From NCBI GenBank assembly GCA_033807695.1, contig CM066302.1, forward strand, positions 186,001-250,000: 64,000 nucleotides of DNA, read 5' to 3'. Below are positions 32,043-44,594 of the stretch, in pieces. The notes beneath the pieces are model-generated. The model searched no databases. It was not told where the DNA came from and was given only the letters and a program-made list of their open reading frames with translations. Both the position numbers and the translations under genes were made by a program. How positions within the stretch are numbered: the first letter of the stretch is position 1; every line of letters begins with the position of its first letter. Origin of the DNA: Daedaleopsis sinensis (Eukaryota; Basidiomycota; Agaricomycetes; Polyporales; Polyporaceae).

Positions 32043-34548
32043 CGATGTTTTTTGAGTGCAAAAGACGTTGGATGAGGGTATGGGCAAAAGAAATAGGGAG
32101 AGAGAGAGAGAGCGGAGACGGAGGGAGACGGAGGCTGGGGTTTAAGTAGGTGGCCAGAGGCGTCCACGCCTCGTGTTTCGATCGGAGACCTGCATAGAGA
32201 GAGTTTGACGTGCGCAGAGGCGCGCTACAGGTCGCCGCGTCGGCGTCCGTACTGGGTCCCGCACGTCCTAGGGAATTTAGAGTCGGATGAGACGCCCGGG
32301 GCGGGAGGACGCCGCTGCTGAAGCTGGTGCGCGCTTTCTGAAAGGCGGCGGCGTCTGCTGCATGAGGGTGCGCGCCTGACGGGGACTGGGGAAAGTAGGC
32401 AGTGATGGTGCAGGGATTAGGGTTGACTATGTTCGATTTCGGCGCTTAGTAGCTAGAAGCCCAGCAAACCTTTCCCTTGTCCTCCGTATACATGTCCATT
32501 TCTTGCTAGCTTTCCAGCCTACGCTTGCAGTGAGCAATCGCACTATGCGGACTTTGGTGAGTCAGCTTTTGATATAACCTTATCAAAGTCGGGCACCGCT
32601 TACGTTCCCGTAAACTGACATTGGGTCTCGTTTCCTCCTCGTCGTCGCTAAAGCCTCTTACTCATCGCCGGGCCCTTCACTTGCGCACCCTTCAACACCA
32701 TGAAGCTGTGGTCCACCCCAATCGTCGAGTCTATGCCGATCCACTCCCTCTTCCTCGCAGGCTTCAACAACGATTCGCCACCGTAGACTGTGATCTCGGT
32801 GAGCTGGCAACCTTGTCGTGGCAGGGTGTCTGGCTGGATGAGGCGATACTGTGAGGATATCAATCAGTACGTATCAGTTTAGTGCGCCGGCTGCTGAGCG
32901 AATGCTCAACTGCAGTACATCGCGAAGACCCGGAGCTATTTCACAACTACCCCCGAGACGTAGAGGCCCTCACTTCTGGACTGATCCATGTGATCGCAAC
33001 GATAAACTTCCTGCCATAGTGAAGAGGGACGCTGCGCTCAAAGGAGAACTAGTACTTGCCCTTTCGTTGGTCCGTCGTACACACCTATTTTCGCGACTTG
33101 AACACTGACTGGCGTGCTGCGAAGTCGGCTAGACATATGCATACCGGTCCTCAGCATCCTCGAATCCGATACACATCGTGCCGCGACACGGTTGACTCCG
33201 CGTCCAGTCTGGTTCCATCCTGTTCTCAGGGGATCCTACCCTCAATGGCTTGCGGGTCATGAAGGTCTTCCAGGTGCGTGACCTTGTATGCTTGTTGGAG
33301 ATATCTCTTGGAGGATGCGGTATCAGGGGAATATGAAACGCAAGCTGGCGGGTTGATAGGGAGACTTCGCGAGGCAGTGCGGCCCTGCTGTTGTAGGGCG
33401 CGCGGGCTCTCGCGGCGGTCTGAAAGGAACATCGATATGCATTAGCCTAGCGTTGACATATGCGATATGGCTCGGTGTATGATATAGAGCACTACACCTT
33501 CTCGTTCACGAGGCCTAGTACGTGGAGCTCATCGCCGGCGCTGTCGCCTGTGCACATCTAGCACGCTCTAGAGCGGTATGTCGTGCATCGTGCTCGCCTT
33601 AGCTTCGAGTTGAACAGTGAGACCGTATGAGTACAAAAGCGAGTGAGGTGAAAGTTTTGACATCGAACAGGATGTGGATAGGAAGCGAACCCGTGTGCTG
33701 TCGCCTCACGGCAGGGAAGCGAGCAGACATCATACGTGGTTCGCTCTGTCCGGTGGTTGAGCTGAGCACGTTCACCCCGTCTGAGGAGCAGAAGGAGCGG
33801 AGGTGAGAGTGAAGGAGGAGGAGGAGGAGGAGAGTGAACAGCAATCGCTTGCTCACAACGGAGCGACCGTCACCAGAACCCCGTCTGCGGTGTCCTCAGA
33901 GTGTCGCTTGTTAGGGGCGACGACTATGGCGACCATTGCAGACGATATGAGCTAGGCGAGAAGGCCATAGAGAACGATATCGTGTCAGCGTCGAGCAAGG
34001 AGTACTTGAAGTTCGAAGGATATGTCGCACAGTGTGATGGGGTGTGGCGTACCGTGTCAACCGAGGTGGCGCGCGCCTCGTGAAACGACGAGGAGCCTGA
34101 GGATCACTAATTTCAATACATATTCAATGCGCGCGCGCGAGGTGCCGTTGCGCGCCCCTTACACATCATCGTGCCTCAGGAGCGTGCGTCGTGAACCTAC
34201 GGTGGAGAAGAGATCGATGCCAGAATGGTTGCACGGATTGTCGCCTGTCGCGCGACTACTTACCGCGCGCGCGCCATGTGCTCCGGAATTCCGTGTGCGA
34301 GCTAAGATAAGGAGTACTAACTTACAAGTTACACGAGAACAGTCGCCATGGGGCCCATGGTGAGTTCCCTATCTTAGTATCTACTCCACTTGCGGAATGG
34401 GATGGCGGTCTCGCTCACGGTGCACATAGTACACTCGACCTAAGGAACTCCGTATACGCAGACTAGATAATGTACATTGAATTCACTAACAGAGTCGCTG
34501 TGTACATATACACTAGCGTCCGGCTGGTCTTTCGCGCGCGAGTCACTG
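32043..34548. other. Stretch without a supported gene
   Basis: A (GA)n tract at about 32096-32119 and a (GGA)n tract at about 33818-33833 are visible. A short plus-strand reading MKLWSTPIVESMPIHSLFLA starts at 32700 but runs into a stop after about 31 residues. Nothing else is supported. Confidence 0.3.
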
Positions 34549-37488
34549 TCAATGCTTGCGGGCTTTCTTGAAGGCGCGACCTTCGACGCCAGCAACGTCC
34601 GAGTCTGGTCGCGGACGACCACCATCAACGACAACGTCAGCTACCGGAATCTCAAGACATTCTGTTCCGATTTCATAGTAGGGATCCAGCCAATGGAAGG
34701 AGGTGGGGCTTTGTATTCCAGGGAGGGCGTTGTGTTCACGGATACGGTGTAAGACTGTGAGAGCTCGCTCATAATCAGCGAGGAATTCAGGATCGCTAGG
34801 TCTTGTCCTCTCTGAATCAAGCGGATAGTGCTCTTCGTGTAGCAGCAGGTGTTCCAGAGCACGAAATGCGCCTGTATTGACTATGCCAGGTGGTTAGCTA
34901 TCAGACTGTCACGGCTCTGAGGGCCATGAGTACTTACTATTTGGTATTCCACCAAGTGATATCGCCATTCGAGATAGAGCTCTGAGGATTCCGGCGTGCG
35001 AGGCATTTGTAGCGCAGAAGAAAGTCTTGGCTTGCACGATCCTGGTGAGCAGCGTCTGGGGCAGCGTCTCCATTGTTAGGAAATGACCTCCTAATGCGAT
35101 CGTTTTCACGGGTGTGTACACCATGTGAAACATTCCAGGCGGCTGTATTCTGGGCCGCCATATCAGTCGTAGTGGTGGCTCGATGTAGTGATCATGTACT
35201 CACAGAACCGCGCCTGGCAACAGAGGTACTGTAGCAACATCGACGGCTTCCAGAGGAATAGCTCCCGGATACTCCTCATCGCGTGCCTCGGCCATTCCGA
35301 TTAGAACCTTTTCGACATCGGCAATATCCCCCGATCTTGGCCTAAAGAGAGTCCACATTTTCCCCCCGCTGGTGACCGCGACCCAGGTGGCAAGCCCGTG
35401 CGCGTCGTGGTGAGGATGAGTTACGAACCCGCCGTTGGCCATGAGGGCCCAATGTCGCATGCGCTGAATGTCATAGGGCAGATTGTTTATATCGTTTTGC
35501 GTAGCCTCGATTGCATCCAGATCGTCGGACACTTGTCTGTTGGGTAAATCTGAGATCAAATATCCGCATTTGCATACAACATGGCTTACTTAATGAACCA
35601 TGGTAGTTGTGAGTGCGCTTGCGGGATATCGAGCAGATTTGCGCAGATCGTCGGATCGTCGGCAGTTTTTAAGAATTCCGCCATGGATGTGGTGACGTGC
35701 TCTGGAGGCGAGGATTTTACTTTGCGACGTCTATTCTGTCTGACGATCGCTCTGTTCTTCGCGCCTATGGGGCTTCGTAAGTACACGAGAGCTTGCAGAT
35801 ACGAGGTGCTTACTGTGCCACTGGACTGGAAGATTTAGCCGTCTCAGCCGCTTCGCCGATTCCTCGGTCCACTCTAGGGGTGGTGACTGTGTTCCCGTGA
35901 TTGAGTAATTCTTGACGAGCACAGCTCGACCAGAAGCCAGGCATGATCGTATTCTTGATGCGAACTCATCGTAAGTAATAGAGGAAGGAGCATCATTGTT
36001 GTCTAAGACCTCGACCATGGGGTCTCCTTCGGGACCGACAGGCAGGGTAGGATCCAGTGACGCTTTTGCAGCCCATTCTACTATTCGGACATCGGGATCC
36101 TGCAACAGAATTATCAGTATCGCTGATAAGACTGGAACTAATAGTGGGCTACGCACCCCCACTTCCAGTCCATTCCTCTTCACCTTGATCGGATTCGACT
36201 CTGTAAGGAATGGCAGCAAGGTACGCATCCCATTCCACCAGGTACATGATGCATTGTGGTCCTTCGGAAACTCGGTCGAGGTGGCGCAGGGCATGAGAAC
36301 ATCAACACTAACAGACTCGTCGAGGAAGGGTATGCGACCTGGTCTCAATCGATCAGTCGGTACTAATTCCTCGGAAGCGTAAAGATTGTGAGTGTAAAGA
36401 GTGCTACGAAATGGGTTTGACACCTTACATTTTGGCGTGCGCGCTGAAGAAGAGTCACAGTGCTCGAACGTTGATAGAACCTGGGCGAGATCCAGAGGAG
36501 AAAGGCCAGGCGAAGTGTGTGAAGCGCTTGAACCGTTCAAGGGAGCCTCATCGGCAGTATGTATCGGCGGTCGTAGATCCACAAAAGCCGGATGAGGAGA
36601 GGAGCGAGGAGCTGGAAGAATGGCCAACAGAGCATCCGTTTGGGTGGTCTGTGGGAGCGTCTCTAAAGACCCTGCATCCGCGTCGTGGGACGAGGGGACC
36701 GTTGAGGGTAGGGAGGCTAGGCGATCTTGATTCTCCCAATCTACGAGTTGTGCCTCTGAAGGCCACTGAGTATAGGGTGTTCGAGGGACCCGTGATCGAT
36801 CAGTCGCGGTTGAGCAAATCGGTGGGCCGTGAGGGGCCAGTTCAACAAGGCGAGCAACGTGTCGGCCACAGTGAGCGACGACGTCCGCGACGGAGAGCTC
36901 GGTGTACCGCGATATGGAGCCACCCGCGGTATGAAGACGTGAACGAGAAGGCTGATCATGGTGGATAATGTTCGGATTTCTGTTGTACCTACTGCGCATG
37001 TTGACCGCAGTTATATGGGCGTACCACCGAAGCCGGTCATTGTTATAAACGAGCTCCACTTTAGTCGAATGAAGAGGATGCGAAGTAGACAGAGAAGAGA
37101 ATTGTGTCTGCTGGACATTTTCCCATGTCTCCTTCGTCCGGAAGTGGAGTGAGAGCTTGTTCTTGGCGGTGCAAGCCCACAGGTCGCCAGCGCATCCGAA
37201 GGATATGGGAGGATCGAGGACTGATTCGCTGAATACGACGACGTTGACGTAGTTGTCGTTTACACGGCCTCGAATGACCCTGTGCGCTTCATGACTATCC
37301 TGCGAGATCATAGTGGTATCAAGGGTAACGTCGACCCCTTGTACTATGAAGATGGTAGAAGTCTCAGCCTCCAGTTGTTCCAGCAACTTGACTTCATCGC
37401 AGCCTGTATACCGGAGTGTCAGCGAGCACTTTGAACGCTATCAAGGACACTCACTGAGAACTGGTGGTGGACCAGGCACCGGCAACAT
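34549..37488 (-). CDS. JmjC-domain protein (putative Fe(II)/2-oxoglutarate oxygenase)
   Basis: A multi-exon gene reads openly across about 2.9 kb. The start ATG at 37488 (MLPVPGPPPVLS) is followed by an intron to 37404, then a long exon to about 35814 with at least one in-frame intron (GTGCGTAG...TTGCAG, about 36100-36156). Further exons lead to a stop at 34549. The C-terminal third holds the JmjC fold: GGFVTHPHHDAHGLATWVAV with the H-X-D metal motif, GKMWTLFRP, and PPGMFHMVYTPVKTIALGGH with the distal histidine. JmjC proteins hydroxylate or demethylate proteins, often histones. The N-terminal part (DVVAHCGRHVARLVELA and Pro/Ser-rich text) has no family I can name. It is the best preserved host-like gene in this stretch. 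The frame stays open upstream of the chosen ATG into the minisatellite at 37552, so the true N-terminus may be longer or lost. Confidence 0.75.
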
Positions 37489-37551
37489 CCCTTCTTCCTG
37501 ATCGGAGAAGTTCAAGTCAGTGATACGCGCAAGGGTCCGAGTCGCGATTGC

Positions 37552-37615
37552 GTGACAGTTGAGTGACAGTTGAGTGACGGTTGAGTGACAGTTGAGTGAC
37601 GATTGAGTGACAGTT
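37552..37615 (+). repeat. 11-base minisatellite GTGACAGTTGA, array 2
   Basis: Six 11-base units (GTGACAGTTGA with G/A variants) directly precede the JmjC gene's 5' end. Unit and orientation match array 1 at 26636-26733. Confidence 0.9.
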
Positions 37616-40600
37616 CGACGTGCTGCGCTGCCTTGCCCTCTCAGGTGTGTCCCTCGTCCATGCCCGCAATCAGTCTGTCCCTCTCAGCTCTGCCCGCTCC
37701 TTATTAGCCACCTACCTCTCCTCATCGACATCAGCCACCTACCCTCGTACGTTTCCCATCCAATCGGCCTAAATCAAGTTCAATGTCCGGTAGTCCTCCA
37801 CCGTCCGAACCGGGCTATATGTTCCTCGTCGCCGTACGTTCTCTCTCAGCCCACCTACGACTCAAACACTGCTCCTCCCTCCCCCCCCCCCTATCCTCTC
37901 AGATCGACCGTTCCTTCCTCGCTCTCTCCTCTACTCTTCGACCCAAGTATCCATCACACTCCGTCCGCCGCACGCTGACATGAAGTATCTCCCCTCAGCC
38001 TGCTCTCTACACCCACTTCCCTGTGTAAGTCAAAACTCGTGTCCACCGGGACAGAGATGCTCACCTAGTTCGCCAGCCCGTCTCTCGACCGATCATCGCG
38101 AAATGACCTGCGTCCGACAGCCCTGGGTCACCCGAACTGGGGCATACCCTGGCATACCCGTCGCGTCGCCGCACATAGACTAGCCGTACACATACGGCTC
38201 GAACACTGCCCCGTCGCTTCCGACATCCTCCGGACAGCACACTCCGAATACAAGACTAAGTACAAGCATCCCTTAACGGTCTGCACCAGGCGTCTCGTTT
38301 TCTCTGCGATCGGACGACTTTCGAAATTCGCTCAAAACCGCCATTTCGTTGCTTTTCCCTACCATTCCAACTTTTTAACCCCCGTCTCTCCCCTATCCGC
38401 CCGGAGCTTGCTGCAGACACTCAGCACGAGTCTCAACCGCCCTCCGACGACGTGCGCCGCCGCTGCCCGCCGCTGCCTATGACGACGGCACCCTGATCGC
38501 TGCGTGGTGCGTCACAAAATATATACTCGCACATCTAATTCTGACCCTTCGCGCACCAACACATATCCATGGAATGCGCTGCACATTTCGCATCAACACG
38601 CCCGGTCGCATCCCGATCCGACGAGGTTCAAAAAATGGCATTCGGCGCGATTCCTGGACACCGCCGGTGAGTGCGCTCTTCCGACCGAACCATGCCCCGT
38701 CGAGTCCCGAAATTCGCACAATATGTGTGCGTTCACTTCGCCGCCCACATGCGACGTATTTCCAGGCCCTGAAAACGAAGTTGGAAAAACGCCTCATGGG
38801 CACCTTCCAGACCAAGTGAGCCGAACTCTCCACCCAGCCCATCTCAGCCACCGGGAGTGATACAGTCCGCACGAACGCTGCAAACGCGTATCGGAGGCGC
38901 TCCGGGATACGGGACGACGTTCGCGCGGGCGCCGGGCGGGGCAGGACGGACTCGCGAACCGCGCTGGGCACCCCTCGGTCCACCTGGGGCACGCTCATCG
39001 TGCATGCCACGGCCGCCCCTCGACACTAGAACGCGGGACCGTGACGGCTGGGCCGGAGACGAAACGGTGCGCGAATCTGTGCACAATCCCAGTGTACGGC
39101 CCGTGAATCACGCGACAGCGTACGAGCGGCGCACACGCGCGGGCGGGCGCTGCCCTCGGCCTGCCGACATCGTTCGCGTGTCGGGGCACGCCGTCACCGT
39201 ACGCAGGAACGCCGCCGGACGTCGGGAGTCGGCGCTGCGAGACGGTGGCGGGCGCTGCGCTGCGGCAGCGTGCCCGTGAGGGCTTGAATAGTTCCCTGCC
39301 GCCAGTGTAGAGGGCTGCGAAGACTCAGGTGGTCGTGCCGAGCGTCGCCACGCCGTGGTGACCGCCAGCGCACACCCGAGTCCAGGGGCTCGTCTCCGGC
39401 CTTTGGGCCGGCACGGACGCACGCGACTCCATGCCGGGGGCGACGGGGGCGCCGGGTAGCATGTCAGTGGGCGCGGCGGCGGGGGAAGTTCTAACTATGT
39501 ACAGTAAGCGACAAATATATGCTTTCTCTACCACTACGCTCTCTCTGCCACTACTCGGAGCCCGCAACACACGCTGATCGCCATCGCCGCCTGAGACAAG
39601 GTTCGCAGGACTCGGCTGGCGAGGAGGCCGGGCGGACGGGCTGAGTTCGTGCGTGCAGCGCACGCCGCTGGAGTCCGCTGGCGGTGTGAGACCCTCTCGA
39701 ACCGTTGTTGAACGGATCCGCGCGCAATAAGCTAGACGAGCAAGAAACGAACAGCTGAGATACGAACCGATATGGGGGAGGTACGAGGACTCACCAAACC
39801 GGCCGTGGGCTTGCACGCGACATGTGCGTACTCGAGAACGACGTCCCGCAGAACCCGCGCGATACGAAGAGCCGGCCGCCCGAGATGGACGGTACATGTG
39901 AATGATGGCGCGTTTGCGCTCGCGCGCGAGCAACGCTCAGCATGGTCGGGAAGCTGGAGATCTCATTGCGGGCACACGAGAACTGACAGCTGTTTGAGTC
40001 TAGTCAGTGTCGTGCTCAGACTCCGGGCTACTGCGGGGCGGGTACCTTGTCCGAGTCTTCGAGTCGGTGCGGCGACAAATCGGCTGCGGTTTGAACGCGA
40101 ACATGTTCACGAGTGCGTTGATAGAGATGTAGAATAGACATCTCATAGTAACGACTGCACGCAAACATGCATATTTGTGCTAAGTCTTAACGTTCAGTGA
40201 CACACAGGAGGGTGAAAGCGCCGCGATCGTGCTTGATCTCGACGCAGCTCGTAGTTCTCCTCTGAAGAGAAAGATATTGAATTCAAGGTTGAATGCGGGA
40301 TCAAGGACGCGGTGCGGATGATGCATGTTACTGCTGGCGGTAAGCATAGCTCTAGAGCTATGTTCGGGCCGGAGGAGTTGAAGAGCGACGTCTGAAGCGA
40401 GGTATAAGTCGGTGATGGCCATGTCTGGCGCGTTTCCAGCGCGAGACAGGGAAAGGATCCCGAAGTTTGTGCGCTTCAGCTTCTTCCGCACTGGAACTGA
40501 GGTGAAGGAAGGTCGGATAGCCGGAATTCAAGAGAGGTGGCTCACGAGAGACGGCGACAGATGTCGGGCGTCCATGTCCATAGAGAGCAGCGAGGACGTC

Positions 40601-40888
40601 TATAGCATAGAAAAGGAGAGTAAACACTTGCGTCTGTGCTCTACAAGGAGGCCCACGCACGAGCAAAACTGCTCACCTTAACAGTCGAGACATTGCCTAA
40701 AGTTCGGGCTTCCCAAGACATCGAGCGGTGAATAATCGAGGCGAGTGAGTCTTTGGGCACCGGCGACGTGGCGGTAACTTATGTAGAGTCAACACGGCTC
40801 GCGAGCTCACGACTCGCGTGCTCCGTGCTACAGCAGCCCCGTCGGTAATTATGTTGTTGACTTGATCCATTGGAGAGAATATAAGTCA
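37616..40888. other. Stretch without a supported gene
   Basis: The first part (37620-38450) is pyrimidine-rich with repeated CTCTCAG acceptor-like sites. A 43-codon two-exon reading (MSGSPPPSEPGYMFLVA, intron 37834-37903, then IDRSFLALSS to 37983) is possible but weak. From 38850 to 39450 the DNA is very GC-rich with arginine/glycine-rich shadow ORFs. No domain was recognised. Confidence 0.3.
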
Positions 40889-40960
40889 GTTTTGTAAAGG
40901 TTAACGTTACGGGCTTAAAAGAATCTTCACTGGTAGCTACCGGTAGATACTCGAGGAGAA
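40889..40960 (+). repeat. Small dispersed repeat, copy 2
   Basis: This is the second copy of the snippet at 25826-25888, with insertions AACGTT-like and CTACCGGTAG-like relative to it. It ends five bases before the 645-base inverted duplicate begins. Confidence 0.85.
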
Positions 40961-40965
40961 CAAAG

Positions 40966-41610
40966 AAGGAAGAAGAGGTTTTGATGGCGCAATTCACGTA
41001 GGGCCTGAGCCTATGAGGAGCGCGAGATATAAGCGCCAAGAGACTAAGGACAGGCGCCCACAGCAACTGACTCGGGAGTCGGAACCATCATCTTGCCCTC
41101 GCCCTGCTAGATCTCGCCGAAATACACTAGGTCTCCTCCTCCTCCTCCTCCCCCCCCTCTCTCCGCTTCGTTCGAGCTACTACGCTGCCAATATCATGGG
41201 GTCACCGTTCTGTACTCCTCATTTTAGACTATAATCTACGCGAGCGCATATGGTGGTCCCTGTACCATCGTTCTTCAGACGCAGCCGCCGGCCACAATCT
41301 TCTCAGTTGCCCACTAGCATGCCCATTGTCTGGCTCTCCCCATTTGCTGCCGGACGACTTTCACCTCACCATATCAGCCATAAACCTAGAGGAAATCAAA
41401 GCAGAGGAGGACGCGCACGCCGACGTCGCGACTTTCCAAGCCGCGGAGTAGATATTTGGCGCATGAACCCTTCCTTTTCGTTGGGTGAGTGATTATTCTT
41501 GTCCGTTCCTTTCTGTCTCTGCTATCCTCTCTCTTTCTTCCTGTTATGATATGGCTCCACAGCATAGGCTCGTACCCGCACAGAGACACGGGGACGTGCG
41601 TGCGCTGCCG
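40966..41610 (+). repeat. Inverted duplicate, copy 2 (partner at 21014-21659)
   Basis: Nearly identical to the reverse complement of 21014-21659. It lies directly upstream of the flavin oxidoreductase start at 41738, so it could be that gene's promoter or an inserted repeat. It includes a TCC/CTC run at about 41132-41158. Confidence 0.9.
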
Positions 41611-41737
41611 TGCTAACGGACGCTGTTCCGAGTGAAACGGCTAACGCTTGCGGACTAGAGCGGCTGGGTACAAATAAGTAGTCGAACCTAGCCTTACCTC
41701 CATGTACCGAACTATTCCAGGGAGGGCACACACTGTC

Positions 41738-43493
41738 ATGGAGACCCTTCAACTACAAGACACCATCCTCACACCATCCAGTGGCGAATTTTACACGGCA
41801 GCGCTCAGACGCAACTCGGACCTCTCCACCCTCCCCGCGGCCTACATCGTGCAGCCCGCGACGTTCGCAGACATCCCTCCCGTTCTGGCACTTGCAGCCG
41901 CTCATAGCCCTCCCGTCGAGATAGTCGTCAAGGGCGGAGGTGCACACTCGTCTACCTGGGCCAGCTCGGACGGTGGCATCGTCATCGACCTGTCGACGCT
42001 CAACGAGGTTGTCCACGCTCCAGATAAAAAGTCCATTACGGTTCAGGGCGGCGCGCTGTGGGGGGACGTATACGAGGTCACTTCCAAGACTCAAGTTGAC
42101 GTCGTCGGCTCGCCGCTCTGGTTCGTCGGTGTCGGCGGATATACCCTCGGAGGAGGGTATGGTCCACTCAGCGGCAAATACGGACTAGCGATCGACAACC
42201 TGTTGTCCGCCACGGTTGCCCTCGCCGACGGGAGCATTGTGAAGACGAGCAGGGTCGAGAAGCCGGACCTATTCTGGGCTATCAGAGGTATAAACCGTTA
42301 TGTCATTCAAAAACACGGAGCTTACACGGCTTGACAGGCGGGGGCAGGCAGTTCGGATTGTGGTAGAGTTTGTCTTCAAGATTCATCCATTCTCTGGTCC
42401 GTACTCTTCTGGACTCCTCGTGTATTCCGAGAGCGAGCTCGAGGTGATCATCAAGGCAATCAACGTAAGTGTTACAACAGCTCCTTGCCTGGTTCGTGAC
42501 AAACTCTCGAGCTCTCGCATCACAGGAATGGAAGAGGACGCAAACCCCTGCAGAACGTTTCACGATGAGCTTCTCGCGTCCAGCGCCCAACTACCAGGTG
42601 AGCCTCTATCATCTCCCTATCTACCTTCTCCATGCTTCGACTCACTTAATGATCACCCTGCGCGGTTGCAGCCGTCTATTGTGATACTCCCATCAACGCT
42701 CCACGACACGGACGGCACACGGGCTACCACCGTATTCGCGCCTTTCCGCCACCTCGAGCACGACCCGGGTTCTACACTTCGCCCGAAGCCGCTCGTAGAT
42801 CAAGTCGCCCTCGTCCCTGACTTCCTCGCACTCTCACATGGGGCAGACAGAGCGCTCGCGCTCGCGCCGCTCCGGCTGGTCATACGCTGGACGATGTTCG
42901 CCGACTTCTTCCCCGAGCTCCTGCGCGTAGTCTGGGAGAAGTGGATTGCGTTCACGGAGAGAAGTGCGGACGTACGTGCGTCCGCCGTGCTGTGGGACCT
43001 CACTGTGCCAGATAGGATCGCGGACGTCAAAGGGGACGAGACTGCGCTCCAGACTCGCGAGCCGCACTATTGGATAGCCGTACAAGGAAGGTGCGTGCGT
43101 CTTGCCTGGGGATTGATTATTTCTCGGGCGCGTGTGCCCTGACGGCAGTGCGTACTTGCTAGGTCGACGACACAAGAGTCTGTTGAGGCATGCAAAACGT
43201 TCGCGGCCGAAGTGGTGCAGCTTGTGCGCAACAAAAACGCAGAGCTGTCTGGGAGCGACTTGGGCTGGTTCCTCAACATGTGTCAGGGAGACGAAAAACC
43301 CGAGGATGTGTTTGGGGATAACCTGCCTCAACTCCGGAAGATCAAGGCCAAATACGATCCGAACAAGATATTCAGTAAAGGCATCGCTATAGAACCTTTG
43401 CTAGAGATCGGGCTTGAAGCGAAAGAATACATATGTACAGTATGTAAACTCGTACATGGCGTTCGCGACATGCATGAGGTAATCATGTCTTAG
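41738..43493 (+). pseudogene. FAD-linked (PCMH/BBE-like) oxidoreductase with a one-base deletion
   Basis: Five exons fit the FAD-binding PCMH-type oxidase family, which uses covalently or tightly bound FAD to oxidise small substrates, often in secondary metabolism. Exon 1 (41738-42287) gives AAYIVQPATFADIPPVL, VKGGGAHSSTWASSDGG and VGGYTLGGGYGPLSGKYGL, all typical of the FAD domain. Later exons give VEFVFKIHPFSGP, EWKRTQTPAERF, PSIVILPSTLHD and, at the C-terminus, KIKAKYDPNKIFSKG, the usual family ending. In exon 2 the conserved GGG.QFGIVVEF motif is broken: one base is missing after TTCGG (near 42357), so normal splicing reaches a stop at once. Only a nearby alternative acceptor (about 42350), deleting the GGG.QFG motif, restores the frame. 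All other splice phases agree. No secretion signal is seen. It is probably a very young pseudogene, or the sequence has a base error. Confidence 0.75.
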
Positions 43494-43821
43494 ACGACCA
43501 TCAGCCTCTCCTACTTAGTACGATTGAACGAGCATGCGGAACGAGATCGTACCCTGGCGCTAAACATAACTGACCCCATATGCACGTACAACCACGGCCT
43601 GTAAATTACAGGCCGAGGCTGTAAATTCCATGTCAATCATGGACGAATACTTCTGCTGATTGCGGTCAGCGACAACAGCGTCGCTTTCGGTCGAAATCAA
43701 TCCATCTTGAGCTTGAAACAGGAATCTGCAAGTTAATCCACTATAAGAACCATCCTCGATCTTACGCGTCTCTTTTGTCGTTCGTGAACATCGTTAAATA
43801 GCCACTCTTCCTACGTTCAAG
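43494..43821. other. Spacer with a 19-base palindrome
   Basis: No gene is seen. GGCCTGTAAATTACAGGCC at 43596-43614 is a perfect palindrome around one central base, and a related half (GAGGCTGTAAATTCC) follows at once. It lies between the convergent 3' ends of the oxidoreductase and the SEC31 tail. Confidence 0.5.
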
Positions 43822-44594
43822 TTACAGCCGCACGATGAGCTGCTTGACGTCCGACATCCACAACCCGATGTCCTCCGTCGCGAACGCACGGGTGAGGATG
43901 TCCATGTGGATCGCCAGTGCCTGGTCGCGGTCGTGCGCATCCATCGCTACAGACAGACAGAAATCGTCAGCATGCTACGAAAGAAAGACGTAACAAGAAC
44001 TGTTGTGGCTAGCATATACCCCGCGTCAGAACGAAACACCCTGACATGCATATACGTATGACCTACCGGAGTAACCTGCTTCAGCTGCTCAAGCTGTCCA
44101 GACACAACCTGGAAGATGGGGCGGAGGTCCTCCGGGATGTGACTGCGATCGCCAGGTGCTGGATAGGGCTCATCAGCACGCGCATGTTGCAAACTCTTAC
44201 TTCTACACTCACGGTATTGGGGGGCGGAGGGCCGGGCTTCGCCCGCGGCGGAGGGGGCACACCCCCAGGAGTCGCACCGCGCCGCCGATGGCGGAGGCGC
44301 GGCCCCACCCATCGGCGGCGGCGGCGGCATGCCCGGGCCAGGCTGTTGGGGCGAGAAGTGCTGCTGTTGCTGCGGTGGGGCTGCGTATGGACCAGACGTC
44401 TGTTGCTGAGGCGGAGGAGCGTAAGGACCCGAGGTCGCTGCACCCGGCAGCGGGGTAGCACGGGCAAACTGAGGTGGTCCTTGTCCGTACTGCGCCCCGG
44501 GACCGGGTGGTGAGAATGGCTGGTGACCGTGAGGAAGGGGCGGAGACTGCATTGAGGGAGCCCCATAGGGTCCCTGTCCGGGCGGCCCTGCGGT
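43822..44594 (-). pseudogene. SEC31: Broken SEC31, C-terminal fragment
   Basis: The Pro/Gln-rich text (GPYGAPSMQSPPLPHGHQPF and PPPQQQTSGPYAAPPQQQQ) leads to PGDRSHIPEDLRPIFQVVSG with QLEQLKQVTP (exon end 44067). After an intron comes AMDAHDRDQALAIHMDILTR and IGLWMSDVKQLIVRL with a stop at 43822. These match the conserved C-terminal helical domain of fungal Sec31. About 60 residues that normally lie between the two exons are absent and the intron phases no longer agree, so an internal exon was deleted. A one-base shift near 44585 separates this frame from the text upstream (LPPQYMAPPQRMPSGQPQG). It is not joined to the middle part at 23.4-25.8 kb. Confidence 0.85.

Noticed and set aside
38857..39279. 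140-codon ORF, Arg/Gly-rich
   Set aside because: High GC makes all frames open here; no domain or splice support.
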